The notes: a model not told the origin generated them from the sequence alone. 64,000 nt of DNA from Alicyclobacillus tolerans (GCF_021739485.1 NZ_JAJFNK010000002.1:124001-188000); one strand, 5' to 3'; positions 10,696 to 19,295 are shown, counted from the stretch's first letter. Program-made: numbers and translations.

Positions 10696-11244
10696 GTGTC
10701 TGATTCATTCGCTGAACGTACCATTGCCTCGCAGACCGTCTTTGAGGGGAAAATCGTCCGCTTGGAAACCCATACCGTAGAGCTGCCAAACGGCCGTCAA
10801 TCGACGCGGGAGGTCATCCGCCATCCTGGAGCGGTAGCGGTTCTCGCAGAACCTACACCAGGAACGGTCATTATGGTCGAACAGTTTCGCAAGGCTCCAG
10901 AGGAAACCTTGCTCGAACTTCCGGCTGGGAAGCTGGAACCGGGAGAGCACAGTGATGTCTGTGCCCGTCGGGAACTCCAAGAGGAAACCGGGTTTACAGC
11001 CCAATCCCTGAAACTTCTTTACGAATTTTATACTAGTCCGGGGTTTGCGGATGAAAAGATTGTTTTGTTCTATGCGACCGGGTTGACACAGGGGGCATCT
11101 CATCCGGACGAGGACGAGTTTGTGCGCCTGCGAACCCTTTCCAGGGAGGAGGTTCGCCGTGAACTCTCCGCTGGAAAAATCCGCGACGCAAAGACGCTGG
11201 TGGGTTTGCTTTGGTGGTTAGGAGAGTCGAGCAGCAAAACATGA
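10696..11244 (+). CDS. nudF: ADP-ribose pyrophosphatase (Nudix)
   Basis: 182 residues carrying a complete Nudix box (GKLEPGEHSDVCARRELQEETG read from residue 76 on, with the REL..EETG core). NudF enzymes split ADP-ribose into AMP and ribose 5-phosphate. GTG at 10696 follows GAAAGGG with a spacing of 8; GTG at 10687 is in frame but lies inside that site. The stop overlaps the start of the endonuclease Q gene (ATGA), so the pair is translationally coupled. The order nudF then endonuclease Q-like gene then spoIIM matches the B. subtilis region. Confidence 0.9.
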   Translation: MSDSFAERTIASQTVFEGKIVRLETHTVELPNGRQSTREVIRHPGAVAVLAEPTPGTVIMVEQFRKAPEETLLELPAGKLEPGEHSDVCARRELQEETGFTAQSLKLLYEFYTSPGFADEKIVLFYATGLTQGASHPDEDEFVRLRTLSREEVRRELSAGKIRDAKTLVGLLWWLGESSSKT

Positions 11245-12404
11245 ACAAATACTTTGCAGATTTTCACATTCACATCGGACGCGCCCTTGGAAAACCGGTG
11301 AAAATGGCAGCTGCACCGTCATTAACGCTTGAAAACTTGTTTGTCCACGCCAGGGAAAGCAAAGGCATGGATATGGTCACGGTTATCGACGGCGTCTGCA
11401 CCGGTGTCCAACAGGAGTTGTCAGAGCTTGTTCGCGACGGTCGGCTGGTTTTAATGCCGGGCGGAGGGTACGAGTTTGAAAACGGGCTGAAGGTGTTGCT
11501 CGGCGCTGAAATCGAGATTGCCGGACCCTATGGCGGGGCTGCTCATTTTGGTACGTGGTTTGCGACATTGGAACAAGCGGCAGACTTTTCCGAGTGGCTG
11601 GCCACCGTGCAAAAAAACACTTCTCTTTCTTCTCAAAGGGCGCGTACCGACGCCTACGACTTACAGCAGCAAGTCCTGTCCAGGGAAGGTATCTTTATTG
11701 TTCATCACGCCTTTACGCCGCACAAAGGCCTGTATGGCAATTGTGTCGCACACATGCAGGAGATGCTCGATCCGGGTTCCGTCGATGCGCTGGAACTGGG
11801 TTTGTCCGCGGATACGGATATGGCCGATTGCCTCAGCGAGTTGCAAAACATTTCGTTTCTATCCAACTCAGATGCCCATTCCCTGCCCAAAATTGCCCGC
11901 GAGTACAATGTCTTAACGATGGCCAACCCGAACTTTGAGGAAGTCCGTAAAGCGCTTCGTCGGATTCAGGGCCGTAAAGTGGCCGCCAATTACGGCCTGG
12001 AACCCGCCCTTGGAAAGTACCATCGAACGTACTGCCTTAATTGCGGCCAACTTTGGCCAAAACTTCAAACTTCTTGCACGTGCGGCAGTACGAAACACGT
12101 CCGAGGCGTCTACGACCGCCTGCTCGAAATTCAAGATACACCGCATCCGGTTCACCCCCCCGGGCGACCGGGTTACGTGCATCAAGTCCCGCTCGAGTTC
12201 ATTCCAGGACTTGGACCCAAACTGCGTGCAAAGCTGCTATCCGCGTTTTCCACGGAAATGCGGGTCTTGCACGAGGCCACTGTGAACGAATTGGCCGATG
12301 TCGTGGGTCAGGCCCTGGCACTTCGCATTGACGAAGCGAGAAACGGCCGGCTCACCATCGCTTCCGGAGGCGGAGGGGTGTACGGCAAGGTTCAAGCCAA
12401 TTGA
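11241..12404 (+). CDS. Endonuclease Q family protein (PHP domain)
   Basis: 387 residues. The N-terminal PHP phosphoesterase domain carries FADFHIHIGRA, VIDGVC, GAEIEI, VHHAFTPHKG and SNSDAHS, the usual metal ligands. A zinc ribbon follows (CLNCG at about 268, then CTCG), then a helix-hairpin-helix-like end (IPGLGPKLRAKLLSAF). This order is that of endonuclease Q, which nicks 5' of deaminated bases and abasic sites in archaea and some Bacilli. The ATG overlaps the nudF stop. An ordinary PHP hydrolase role cannot be ruled out from sequence alone. Confidence 0.83.
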   Translation: MNKYFADFHIHIGRALGKPVKMAAAPSLTLENLFVHARESKGMDMVTVIDGVCTGVQQELSELVRDGRLVLMPGGGYEFENGLKVLLGAEIEIAGPYGGAAHFGTWFATLEQAADFSEWLATVQKNTSLSSQRARTDAYDLQQQVLSREGIFIVHHAFTPHKGLYGNCVAHMQEMLDPGSVDALELGLSADTDMADCLSELQNISFLSNSDAHSLPKIAREYNVLTMANPNFEEVRKALRRIQGRKVAANYGLEPALGKYHRTYCLNCGQLWPKLQTSCTCGSTKHVRGVYDRLLEIQDTPHPVHPPGRPGYVHQVPLEFIPGLGPKLRAKLLSAFSTEMRVLHEATVNELADVVGQALALRIDEARNGRLTIASGGGGVYGKVQAN

Positions 12405-12429
12405 AATCTCTTAATGCGTCTCACATCTG

Positions 12430-12457
12430 TCATGTTTACTAGATTCCTGCATAACAT
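12430..12457 (+). promoter_or_regulatory. Weak candidate sigma-E promoter for spoIIM
   Basis: TCATGTT at 12430-12436 resembles the sigma-E -35 and CATAACAT at 12450-12457 the -10, with 13 bases between. spoIIM is sigma-E controlled in B. subtilis. The -10 has two mismatches and an alternative CATACAAA overlaps it, so this is tentative. Confidence 0.28.
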
Positions 12458-12492
12458 ACAAACAGAGTTTGGACAGTGCAGGAGGGATGATT

Positions 12493-13152
12493 GTGAGAAT
12501 GGCTGTTCCCACCGGGGTCCGGGTAGACTTTGGCGACCTGTGGCACCACATTCGGACAAGAGTCATGGCGATGATGCACGTGTGGACGTTTCTCATCGCC
12601 GTCTCCGTGTGCGGCATCGCGTTTGGAGCTGTCGTGGCTGGAGAACTGAACCAAGGGGACACAGCCGTGCTCTCCAACGCCGTTTCTCATCTTTTGGAAG
12701 CGATTGGGCAGCATCAACTCGCGCGTCCAGGAGCTCTGTGGTGGCAGCGGGTGATCAGCGACGGCCAACTTCTGGCCTTGATGTGGCTGTTTGGGGTTTC
12801 CGTCATCGGTTTGCCTTTCGTCGTGATTTTGATCTTCTTGCGGTCTTTCAGCATCGGATTCGCAATTGGTTTTACCGTGATCCAATTTGGCTGGAAAGGC
12901 CTGTTTGTTTCCAGCATCTTGATTTTCTTGCACCAGATCATTTCCATGACCGCACTCATCTTTGCGGGCGTGTTTGCGATCCGTTTTTCCGCGGGAATCT
13001 TGCGGCAAGCTTTCCCGTTGCACAAGCTGTCTCTGCAATTTTTGCAGTACACAGGTTTATTCGTTTTGTGTGGAGCTGTTTTAATGGTCGGAGCCCTCAT
13101 TCAGGCCTATGTAGCTCCAGCGCTGCTCAATGGGGTATTTCTGGGCGGTTAA
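12493..13152 (+). CDS. spoIIM: Stage II sporulation protein M
   Basis: 219 residues, integral membrane protein with about five hydrophobic spans (from residue 25: MHVWTFLIAVSVCGIAFG; later WLFGVSVIGLPFVVILIF and LFVLCGAVLMVGALIQ). SpoIIM is part of the SpoIID-IIM-IIP machine that drives engulfment of the forespore by the mother cell. GTG at 12493 lies 6 bases after GGAGGG; ATG 12499 is also possible. Position between the endonuclease Q and xerD genes matches the Bacillus order. A fur gene, found nearby in B. subtilis, is absent here. Confidence 0.88.
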   Translation: MRMAVPTGVRVDFGDLWHHIRTRVMAMMHVWTFLIAVSVCGIAFGAVVAGELNQGDTAVLSNAVSHLLEAIGQHQLARPGALWWQRVISDGQLLALMWLFGVSVIGLPFVVILIFLRSFSIGFAIGFTVIQFGWKGLFVSSILIFLHQIISMTALIFAGVFAIRFSAGILRQAFPLHKLSLQFLQYTGLFVLCGAVLMVGALIQAYVAPALLNGVFLGG

Positions 13153-13234
13153 CACCCTCGGGACAAGGTTGCACTGCACCCCAATAAAATGGACGTAAAG
13201 AGTAACAGATGGATGGAATGTGCGGAGCAAAGAA

Positions 13235-13288
13235 AAGGAAAGTGCCGACTACGTGAAGGAAAAGTGCCCGACGACGTCAAGGAAAGTG
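13235..13288. repeat. Two and a half tandem ~22-bp repeats
   Basis: AAGGAAAGTGCCGACTACGT(G) at 13235-13255 is followed directly by the variant AAGGAAAAGTGCCCGACGAC (GTC) at 13256-13278 and the partial AAGGAAAGTG at 13279-13288. They lie just before the RNHCP gene. Confidence 0.65.
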
Positions 13289-13310
13289 AAAGAAAGCGAG
13301 GCCTCAGCTG

Positions 13311-13643
13311 GTGACAGGGGAAAGAAAGTTTACCGTACGCAACGAAGGGTTTGTATGCGCGAACTGCGGACGTGAGGTGCCGCCCGCAGCGAAGTCCTGC
13401 CGAAACCATTGCCCGCACTGTCTTTACTCGATGCATCTGGATGTGCACCCGGGAGACAGGGCAGCCAATTGCGGAGGACAGATGATTCCCGTAGACATCC
13501 TGTACAATCCCAAAAAGGGCTATCAAATTGTTCACCAATGCCAACGTTGTGCAGCGCAGACCAAGAATATCGTCCTATTGGATGACGAAATTCAACCAGA
13601 TTCCATGGACGCCGTCCTTGCCATCATGAAAAACAAGGTCTAA
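13311..13643 (+). CDS. RNHCP-domain zinc-ribbon protein
   Basis: 110 residues. It has the signature SCRNHCPHCL (residues 28-37) that names the RNHCP family, plus zinc-ligand pairs CANCG (residues 16-20) and CQRC near residue 79. These small proteins are found widely in bacteria; their role is not known. GTG at 13311 is used, behind GAGG about 9 bases upstream. Cytoplasmic, no signal peptide. It sits between spoIIM and yqzK, where B. subtilis has fur, but it is unrelated to Fur. Confidence 0.8.
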   Translation: MTGERKFTVRNEGFVCANCGREVPPAAKSCRNHCPHCLYSMHLDVHPGDRAANCGGQMIPVDILYNPKKGYQIVHQCQRCAAQTKNIVLLDDEIQPDSMDAVLAIMKNKV

Positions 13644-13670
13644 AACTTTTGGGTTGAGAGGAGGATCCCA

Positions 13671-13919
13671 ATGTCCGTTCCTCAGCGCATTCTCCGATTG
13701 ATTCGTCTTTGTACGACAGTTTTCGTTTTGGCTTGGGGCGGCGTGGTTCTCGGCAGAATTGTCGCTCAACACCTGCCCAGAGGGATTTACGACCTGCCGA
13801 GCGAACCCTACGTATCCGTGTCTGCCGGCACTGCCGGGATTTCCGGCAACCTGTCCCGGCAAGCAATACTCGCGCGCATGGAACAGGAAGTTGCACTGGC
13901 GTTGCGCTATGGGAATTGA
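13671..13919 (+). CDS. yqzK: YqzK-like small membrane protein (DUF4227)
   Basis: 82 residues with one N-terminal membrane span (LCTTVFVLAWGGVVLGRIV, residues 13-31) and a short C-terminal domain outside it. Size, topology and position directly upstream of xerD match B. subtilis YqzK. The ATG follows GAGAGGAGGATCCCA, a strong ribosome-binding site. Function is unknown. The family call rests mainly on position and topology. Confidence 0.72.
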   Translation: MSVPQRILRLIRLCTTVFVLAWGGVVLGRIVAQHLPRGIYDLPSEPYVSVSAGTAGISGNLSRQAILARMEQEVALALRYGN

Positions 13920-14020
13920 CTGAATTCCCACATAGTGGATTGAGGCAGGACTTTTTTGGCCTGTGTTGAATAAAAACACGAAGTCAGAGGCGAAAAAGTG
14001 ACCACCGAAGGAGCTAGACC

Positions 14021-14908
14021 ATGAATGAATGGATAGCGCGATTTATGGACTACCTGGCCGTCGAGCGCGGTTTGGCAGCTAATACGCTTGAATCCTACCA
14101 ACGGGATTTACATGCTTTCTCTCAGTATTTGCAAAAGGCTGGGAAAGGTCCATTAGAATCTGCTGAACACGTGGATATAGTGGGGTATTTGGCTAACCTT
14201 CAAACGGGAGGTCGAGCAAATTCGACCTTATCGCGAAACCTCGCTAGCTTGCGCTCGTTTTATCACTTCCTAGTCCGGGAAGGCGCCCGGATGCAGGATC
14301 CCACTTTACACGTGGAGACGCCAAAAATTGAAAAAAGATTACCTAAGGTTTTGAGTGTGAACGAGGTGGAGCGCCTGTTGGGGGGCCCTGATGGAAAATC
14401 GCCTGCAGGTTCGCGCGACAAAGCCATGTTGGAGCTGCTGTACGCCACTGGCATTCGGGTCACGGAATTGGTGTCGCTGCGGTTGTCCGACGTGAATTTG
14501 TCGACCGGATTTCTCCGCTGTATGGGAAAGGGATCGAAGGAACGGATTATCCCAATCGGGGAAATTGCGCAAAGCACGCTGCTTCACTACCTGCGTTTCT
14601 CCAGGCAACAGCTGTTGCGTACGGGCAGTTCTGATGCGTTGTTTTTAAACCATCACGGCGCCCAAATGTCCAGGCAGGGATTTTGGAAAATTTTGAAAAA
14701 GTACTCTCGGGGGGCCGGGATAAAAACAGAAATTACCCCTCATACCTTACGGCATTCTTTTGCGACACACTTGTTGGAAAGAGGGGCTGATTTGCGGGCG
14801 GTTCAGGAAATGCTAGGGCATGCAGATATTTCAACCACGCAAATCTATACCCATGTCACCCGGGGACGCCTTAAGGAAGTATACGCGGCCGCTCACCCAA
14901 GGGCCTAA
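14021..14908 (+). CDS. xerD: Tyrosine recombinase XerD
   Basis: 295 residues, the usual size. Residues 1-100 form the SAM-like core-binding domain. The catalytic domain has Arg ([13 protein letters not shown]), Lys in the beta-hairpin ([10 protein letters not shown]), [12 protein letters not shown] with the second His/Arg pair, GHADIS with the third His and the nucleophile Tyr in TTQIYTHV. XerD works with XerC at dif to resolve chromosome dimers. The start follows GAAGGAG. The chromosomal context (yqzK-xerD-deoB) shows this is the housekeeping enzyme and not a phage integrase. Confidence 0.95.
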   Translation: MNEWIARFMDYLAVERGLAANTLESYQRDLHAFSQYLQKAGKGPLESAEHVDIVGYLANLQTGGRANSTLSRNLASLRSFYHFLVREGARMQDPTLHVETPKIEKRLPKVLSVNEVERLLGGPDGKSPAGSRDKAMLELLYATGIRVTELVSLRLSDVNLSTGFLRCMGKGSKERIIPIGEIAQSTLLHYLRFSRQQLLRTGSSDALFLNHHGAQMSRQGFWKILKKYSRGAGIKTEITPHTLRHSFATHLLERGADLRAVQEMLGHADISTTQIYTHVTRGRLKEVYAAAHPRA

Positions 14909-15009
14909 ATCCGTATGTTCAACGTGAAAGATTCTCTGTGTTCATGATCAAACTGAAGGATATGTTTGTAAGGCACCTTGCCATCCAGGACGAGGCCTGT
15001 TGAAAGGGG

Positions 15010-16200
15010 TTGGCAATTGCGTTGTCAAGGCGTTGGATATGGATTGTATTGGACAGCGTGGGCATCGGGGCGGCACCAGATGCCCATCGTTATGGAAAAA
15101 GCGATGAACAAAGCCACACGCTGCGCCATATTGCTCAAGCCGTGGACGGGTTGAAAGTGCCAAACTTGCAAAGGCTGGGGTTGGGCTGTATTGACGAAAT
15201 TCCCGGGGTGGCGTGCAGCCATCCAACAGGGGCTTTCGGAAAGATGCGGGAACAGTCTTTTGGAAAGGATACCACAAATGGCCATTGGGAGTTTGTCGGA
15301 GTCGTCTTGCGCGATCCGTTGCCTCTTTACCCCGAGGGGTTTCCTAAAGAAGTCATGGAGCCTTTTGAAAAGTACGTAGGAAAGACCGCTTTGTGCAATC
15401 GGCCTGCATCCGGGACGGTCGTCATTGAGGAGTTCGGTCCGTTGCACGAGCGAACCGGACAACCGATTGTTTACACTTCCGGAGACAGCGTTTTTCAAGT
15501 GGCTGCGCACGAGTCCATTGTACCGGTTGAACAGCTCTACGATTGGTGTCAGTACGCCCGCTCCATCTTGACCGGTAAACACGCCGTCGGCCGTGTCATC
15601 GCCCGACCCTTTACGGGAACCCCTGGCCATTATCAACGAACGGACCGGCGCAAAGACTATTCTCTCAGTTTTGGAGAAACGGTTTTAAACCGTGTCGCGG
15701 ACGCCGGATATCCAGTGACCGGAATCGGAAAAATCTACGACATATACGGAGGCGCTGGCATTACACAATCGGTTCACACGACGAGCAACCAGGATGGGAT
15801 GGACCAGCTGATCGCGCAGATGACTCAGCAATCGACAGGGGTCATTTATGCCAATTTAGTCGATTTTGACGCCCTGTATGGACATCGCAACAACCCCGTC
15901 GGTTTCGCCCGCGCTGTGGAGGCTTTCGACGTGCGACTGGGCGAAGTGTTCCAAACCCTTACGAACGACGATGTCTTGTGTATTACTGCCGACCACGGAT
16001 GCGACCCAACGACACCCGGTACGGACCACACCCGGGAATGGGTTCCTCTGTTGTGTTATCGCAAGGATTTGAACCAAGCGATAGCCCTTGGTGACCGTTC
16101 CACGTTTGCGGACATTGGCGCAACGTTGGCCGAATACTTCGGTGTAGAAAAGCCGCCTATCGGAACCAGCTTTTTGTCCTCCGTTGTCGGAAGGGTATAA
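15010..16200 (+). CDS. deoB: Phosphopentomutase
   Basis: 396 residues, alkaline-phosphatase superfamily. Metal-binding parts are IVLDSVGIGAAPDA at the N-terminus, GKDTTNGHWEF with the phosphorylated Thr, and DHGCDPTTPGTDHTRE near the C-terminus. It interconverts ribose 1-phosphate and ribose 5-phosphate in nucleoside salvage. The start is uncertain: TTG 15010 directly follows GAAAGGGG, and TTG 15022 lies 12 bases after it; both would give an intact domain. No purine nucleoside phosphorylase follows, unlike in B. subtilis. Confidence 0.93.
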   Translation: MAIALSRRWIWIVLDSVGIGAAPDAHRYGKSDEQSHTLRHIAQAVDGLKVPNLQRLGLGCIDEIPGVACSHPTGAFGKMREQSFGKDTTNGHWEFVGVVLRDPLPLYPEGFPKEVMEPFEKYVGKTALCNRPASGTVVIEEFGPLHERTGQPIVYTSGDSVFQVAAHESIVPVEQLYDWCQYARSILTGKHAVGRVIARPFTGTPGHYQRTDRRKDYSLSFGETVLNRVADAGYPVTGIGKIYDIYGGAGITQSVHTTSNQDGMDQLIAQMTQQSTGVIYANLVDFDALYGHRNNPVGFARAVEAFDVRLGEVFQTLTNDDVLCITADHGCDPTTPGTDHTREWVPLLCYRKDLNQAIALGDRSTFADIGATLAEYFGVEKPPIGTSFLSSVVGRV

Positions 16201-16242
16201 ATCCAGCCGAGGCGTTTCACCCTTAACAAGGGGTGATGACAA

Positions 16243-16437
16243 ATGCCGAAAGGTGTTCGTTGCTTTGTCGAGGAGTGCGTATTTAACGACGATCACGATT
16301 GCGTCGCGCAGAGCATCGAGGTCATGTCCAATGGGAACGACATTGTAGGCACGGACAAGGGAACGCTGTGCGCGACGTTCCGCTACCGCGATTTTGACGA
16401 CGGGTACGTCCGGCATCAACCCGAAAGAAACGCCTGA
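16243..16437 (+). CDS. DUF1540 domain protein
   Basis: 64 residues with the cysteine pattern of DUF1540 (CFVEECVFNDDHDCVA, then CATF), likely a small metal-binding fold. ATG 16243 lies behind AAGGGGTGATGA. It follows deoB by 42 bases and may be in the same transcript. The family is common in spore formers and has no settled function. Confidence 0.75.
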   Translation: MPKGVRCFVEECVFNDDHDCVAQSIEVMSNGNDIVGTDKGTLCATFRYRDFDDGYVRHQPERNA

Positions 16438-16468
16438 AAGCAGTTGGAAAGTGAATGACCGGTTTTAG

Positions 16469-16517
16469 AAGGGGTTGTCCTTAAGCCGCATTCTATGGGA
16501 CTTAGGGGCAGCCCCTT
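16469..16517 (+). other. Long hairpin downstream of the DUF1540 gene
   Basis: AAGGGGTTGTCC at 16469-16480 pairs with GGGCAGCCCCTT at 16506-16517 (12 bp, two G-T pairs) around a 25-base loop. The sequence after it (CGTCTTTGC) has only a weak T-run. It probably ends the deoB transcript before the dacF promoter. Confidence 0.5.
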
Positions 16518-16576
16518 CGTCTTTGCACAGCCGCATTTGTGGGGAGGTCTGGGGGATGTTGTAGTTTTTGGGACCC

Positions 16577-16605
16577 GGATAAATGCGGTCGGCGGGTACA
16601 CACTA
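16577..16605 (+). promoter_or_regulatory. Candidate forespore (sigma-G/F) promoter of dacF
   Basis: GGATA at 16577-16581, a 17-base spacer and CACACTA at 16599-16605 each differ by one base from the sigma-G consensus (GHATR and CATNHTA). The start codon is 45 bases further on. dacF is forespore-expressed in B. subtilis. Confidence 0.45.
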
Positions 16606-16649
16606 GAGATATAAAATAACAGGATACGCCTTGAGAAAGGGGAAAATCA

Positions 16650-17921
16650 ATGATGTGGCATAAAGGCGACGCACTCAAGGCCGCTGCACTGCTTTCCGTA
16701 CTTACACTGCTCGCGCCTCAACATACGTTTGCCGCGGAGATTTCTTCAATGGGCGACCCGGCGTCGGGTGTTCGGATGGAGGTACATCCGCCGTATTCCC
16801 TCGGTTCACCGTATGCCGTTCCTTCCGTCAACCAGGACCAGGCGTTGGCTAAAAACGCCCGCTCTGCAGTGCTCATGGACTACGCAACAGGGAAGGTTTT
16901 ATTTGAAAAAGACGCGCATGAGAAACTTCCCATGGCGAGCATCACAAAGGTCATGACTCTGTTGCTTATCATGGAGGCCATCGACGACGGGAAAATCAAA
17001 ATGACGGACCGCGTAAAAACAAGCGATTATGCCGCAAGCATGGGAGGGTCTCAAATTTTCCTGGAACCTGGGGAGACCATGACCGTTCACGACATGCTTA
17101 AAGGGATCGCGATCGCGTCCGCTAACGATGCCTGTGTAGCGATGGCGGAGCAGCTCGCTGGAAGTGAAGAAAACTTTGTCGCCCGCATGAATGCACGCGC
17201 CAAACAACTCGGTATGGACGATACGCACTTTGTCAATTGCAACGGGTTGCCTGCCCCCAATCACTACAGTTCGGCACACGACATTGCCATTATGTCGAGA
17301 GAGCTCCTCAACCACGAAGAAGTGACGAAGTTTACTTCCGTATACAGCGATTATTTGCGCAAGGATACAGACCACCCGTTGTGGTTAGTCAACACAAATA
17401 AACTCGTACGATTTTACGACGGAGTGGACGGACTCAAGACTGGCTATACTGCCGAAGCCAAATACTGTTTATCGGCCACGGCCAAAAAAGACGGTTTCCG
17501 CGTCATCGCAGTTGTCATGGGTGAACCCAAACCTCCCGTGCGCAACGCGGAGGTCAGTCAGATGCTGAATTGGACCTTCAGTCAATACACTTCCAAAGTT
17601 CTTTACAAAGAGGGCCAAATCGTTTCAGAGGCAAAGGTTTCGCACGGCGTGCCTGAGAAGCTGGCTGTCAAAGCCGGTGATACCGTCGGAATTATCCAGG
17701 AAAAAGGGAAAAAGGTCGAGTACGAGACCAAAGTCAATCTGTTCCATTTGAACGCTCCGATTAAAGAAAACCAGCGCGTCGGCACACTGCAGGTGTACGA
17801 GGACGACGACCTTGTGGCAGAAGTCCCCTTGCTTGCCACACGCAGTATCCAACGCGCTGGATTCTTCCAAAGCATTGGCCGAACCATTCGAGACATGGTG
17901 ACCTTCGGGAACAACGACTAG
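16650..17921 (+). CDS. dacF: D-alanyl-D-alanine carboxypeptidase DacF (low-molecular-weight PBP)
   Basis: 423 residues. A signal peptide (AAALLSVLTLLAPQHTFAA) precedes the peptidase S11 domain with all three active-site motifs: SITK near residue 91 (catalytic Ser), SAND near 154 and KTGYT near 265. A C-terminal PBP5-like beta domain and an amphipathic tail end the protein. It trims pentapeptides, in B. subtilis setting cross-linking of spore cortex. ATG 16650 (with ATG 16653 next) lies behind AAAGGGG. In Bacillus it precedes spoIIAA in the same direction; here an antisense gene intervenes. Confidence 0.9.
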   Translation: MMWHKGDALKAAALLSVLTLLAPQHTFAAEISSMGDPASGVRMEVHPPYSLGSPYAVPSVNQDQALAKNARSAVLMDYATGKVLFEKDAHEKLPMASITKVMTLLLIMEAIDDGKIKMTDRVKTSDYAASMGGSQIFLEPGETMTVHDMLKGIAIASANDACVAMAEQLAGSEENFVARMNARAKQLGMDDTHFVNCNGLPAPNHYSSAHDIAIMSRELLNHEEVTKFTSVYSDYLRKDTDHPLWLVNTNKLVRFYDGVDGLKTGYTAEAKYCLSATAKKDGFRVIAVVMGEPKPPVRNAEVSQMLNWTFSQYTSKVLYKEGQIVSEAKVSHGVPEKLAVKAGDTVGIIQEKGKKVEYETKVNLFHLNAPIKENQRVGTLQVYEDDDLVAEVPLLATRSIQRAGFFQSIGRTIRDMVTFGNND

Positions 17922-17953
17922 AGCGGCGGCACCGCTCTATGTCGATTTTTTAT
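17919..17953 (+). terminator. Terminator after dacF
   Basis: TAGAGCGG at 17919-17926 pairs with CCGCTCTA at 17932-17939 around a 5-base loop; a T-run (17946-17951) begins 6 bases later. The gap before the T-run makes it less certain. Confidence 0.5.
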
Positions 17954-17955
17954 TC

Positions 17956-17997
17956 AATGTGACACATTTCATCGAAAATGTGACAAATTAAATCGAA
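17956..17997. repeat. 21-bp tandem direct repeat, two copies
   Basis: Unit 1 (17956-17976) reads AATGTGACACATTTCATCGA(A); unit 2 (17977-17997) reads AATGTGACAAATTAAATCGA(A). They match at 18 of 21 positions and are exactly two helical turns apart. The pair lies between the convergent ends of dacF and the HTH-TPR gene. Confidence 0.75.
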
Positions 17998-18002
17998 ATT
18001 TT

Positions 18003-19295
18003 TTATTCTTCCGGAAATATTTCCATAGTAAGCAATATTTCGGCGAGTGACCGAGCCAACGTAACGGCGGAGGCAGTTTGCTGCATTTGCAACAAAGCCT
18101 GCGTCTGTACGGACAACAATTCAGACAAGTTGTAAAGCCGCGTTTTCGACCAAGACGATGCAGCTAGACTGGAAGACGTATAAGACTCCACGGCCACAAA
18201 TGCTTTGACAGGCGCTTGGATTCGAATGTACACAAGGGCGGAGAGGTATGCTGCGCGTTTTTCTAATTCGCTGCCGGGCTCCACGTGCGCAAAAACCTGC
18301 TTGACTTGCTCTTGTGCTGCATTCCAATCTTCCATGCCGACATAGCATTGCGTTTGACAATAGTACGCGTAGGCGAGTTTTTGACGAGCGCGCATGGCAG
18401 TCCGGCTGTGTGTGTACGTTTGAAGGTATTCCAGCGCCCGCGAGTATTGTTTTTGCCTTAAATGCCAGATTCCAAGAGTCCAATGGCATTCGTCCATACC
18501 GTCTTCATGGTCCACCGAGTGATGCAGTGCTAGAGCAGCATTGATTTTTTCGGCGGCTTCAGCGAATTCGCCCCGAACCATGTACGCCTTCCCGAGTCCA
18601 AGCACCATTGGGCCCTCGAACAAATTGCTGCGTTTGGAGTAGTCAACGCCTAGTGAAAATGTGGCGATGGCACTGTCTGCAGCGCCCAGGCGCAAGTACG
18701 CGTCCCCAAGTTCCTGCAGGAGCTTGCCCGCCACTGGACTCGTTGAATTCGGATGGGATTGCAAGACCTTTGCGCCTCGTTGCCAATACATCCTTGCAAG
18801 ACTGGTATGGTTCATTTTTTTATGAAAATGGCCAAGATGATAGTAGGCGGATACAGCGGCTGCAATATCGCTTTTCGCAAGGGCTGTTTCTGCCGAGTGT
18901 TCGCGAATCTCACTGGCTTCGCGCCACTTCCCAAGGCGTTCGTAGCAGTCCGCGAGGTCAGAAAACAAAGCCTCTTCGCGAAGAGACAGACTCGGAGTGC
19001 AAATCAATTGTTTTAACAGCGGGACAGCATCGTCGTACTGTCCGGAGTGCATCAGTTGGGATGCGGTGCGATACGTATCGCTTTGCCACGACTTTTGAGC
19101 CAAGTCGTCGGCAAAGTAACTGATGTCAACGTTCAGTTTATTCGCCAATTGCTCCAGCAGTTGGATAGAGGGGGTAGCGTGGTCTGATTCGATTTGACTA
19201 ATCATACTTGGAGTCACCAATCCCTCCGCAAGCATTTGTTGGGTGAGGTGACGTTCCTTTCTGACTTGACGGAGTTTTTCACCTAAACTACTCAT
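18003..19295 (-). CDS. HTH-TPR transcriptional regulator (RRNPP-like)
   Basis: 430 residues. Residues 4-60 are an XRE helix-turn-helix (LGEKLRQVRKERHLTQQML, then SMISQIESDHATPS). The rest is helical tetratricopeptide-like repeats (for example YHLGHFHKKMNHTSLARMYW and LGKAYMVRGEFAEAAEKI). This layout is that of PlcR/NprR/Rgg-type regulators, many of which bind a secreted peptide. The ATG at 19295 follows GAGGAGG with 6 bases; ATG 19301 is inside that site. The gene runs against dacF and spoIIA and shares its upstream region with spoIIAA. No companion peptide gene is seen in the short gaps beside it. Confidence 0.8.
   Translation of the reverse strand: MSSLGEKLRQVRKERHLTQQMLAEGLVTPSMISQIESDHATPSIQLLEQLANKLNVDISYFADDLAQKSWQSDTYRTASQLMHSGQYDDAVPLLKQLICTPSLSLREEALFSDLADCYERLGKWREASEIREHSAETALAKSDIAAAVSAYYHLGHFHKKMNHTSLARMYWQRGAKVLQSHPNSTSPVAGKLLQELGDAYLRLGAADSAIATFSLGVDYSKRSNLFEGPMVLGLGKAYMVRGEFAEAAEKINAALALHHSVDHEDGMDECHWTLGIWHLRQKQYSRALEYLQTYTHSRTAMRARQKLAYAYYCQTQCYVGMEDWNAAQEQVKQVFAHVEPGSELEKRAAYLSALVYIRIQAPVKAFVAVESYTSSSLAASSWSKTRLYNLSELLSVQTQALLQMQQTASAVTLARSLAEILLTMEIFPEE

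Noticed and set aside
12414-13187. Plus-strand ORF of 257 codons over spoIIM
   Set aside because: Overlaps spoIIM in another frame; Arg/His/Phe-rich with no family match, while the spoIIM frame has spans and a good start.
14021-14908. Tyrosine recombinase as sign of a phage or integrative element
   Set aside because: It is XerD in its normal yqzK-xerD-deoB place; no attachment-site repeats or phage genes nearby.
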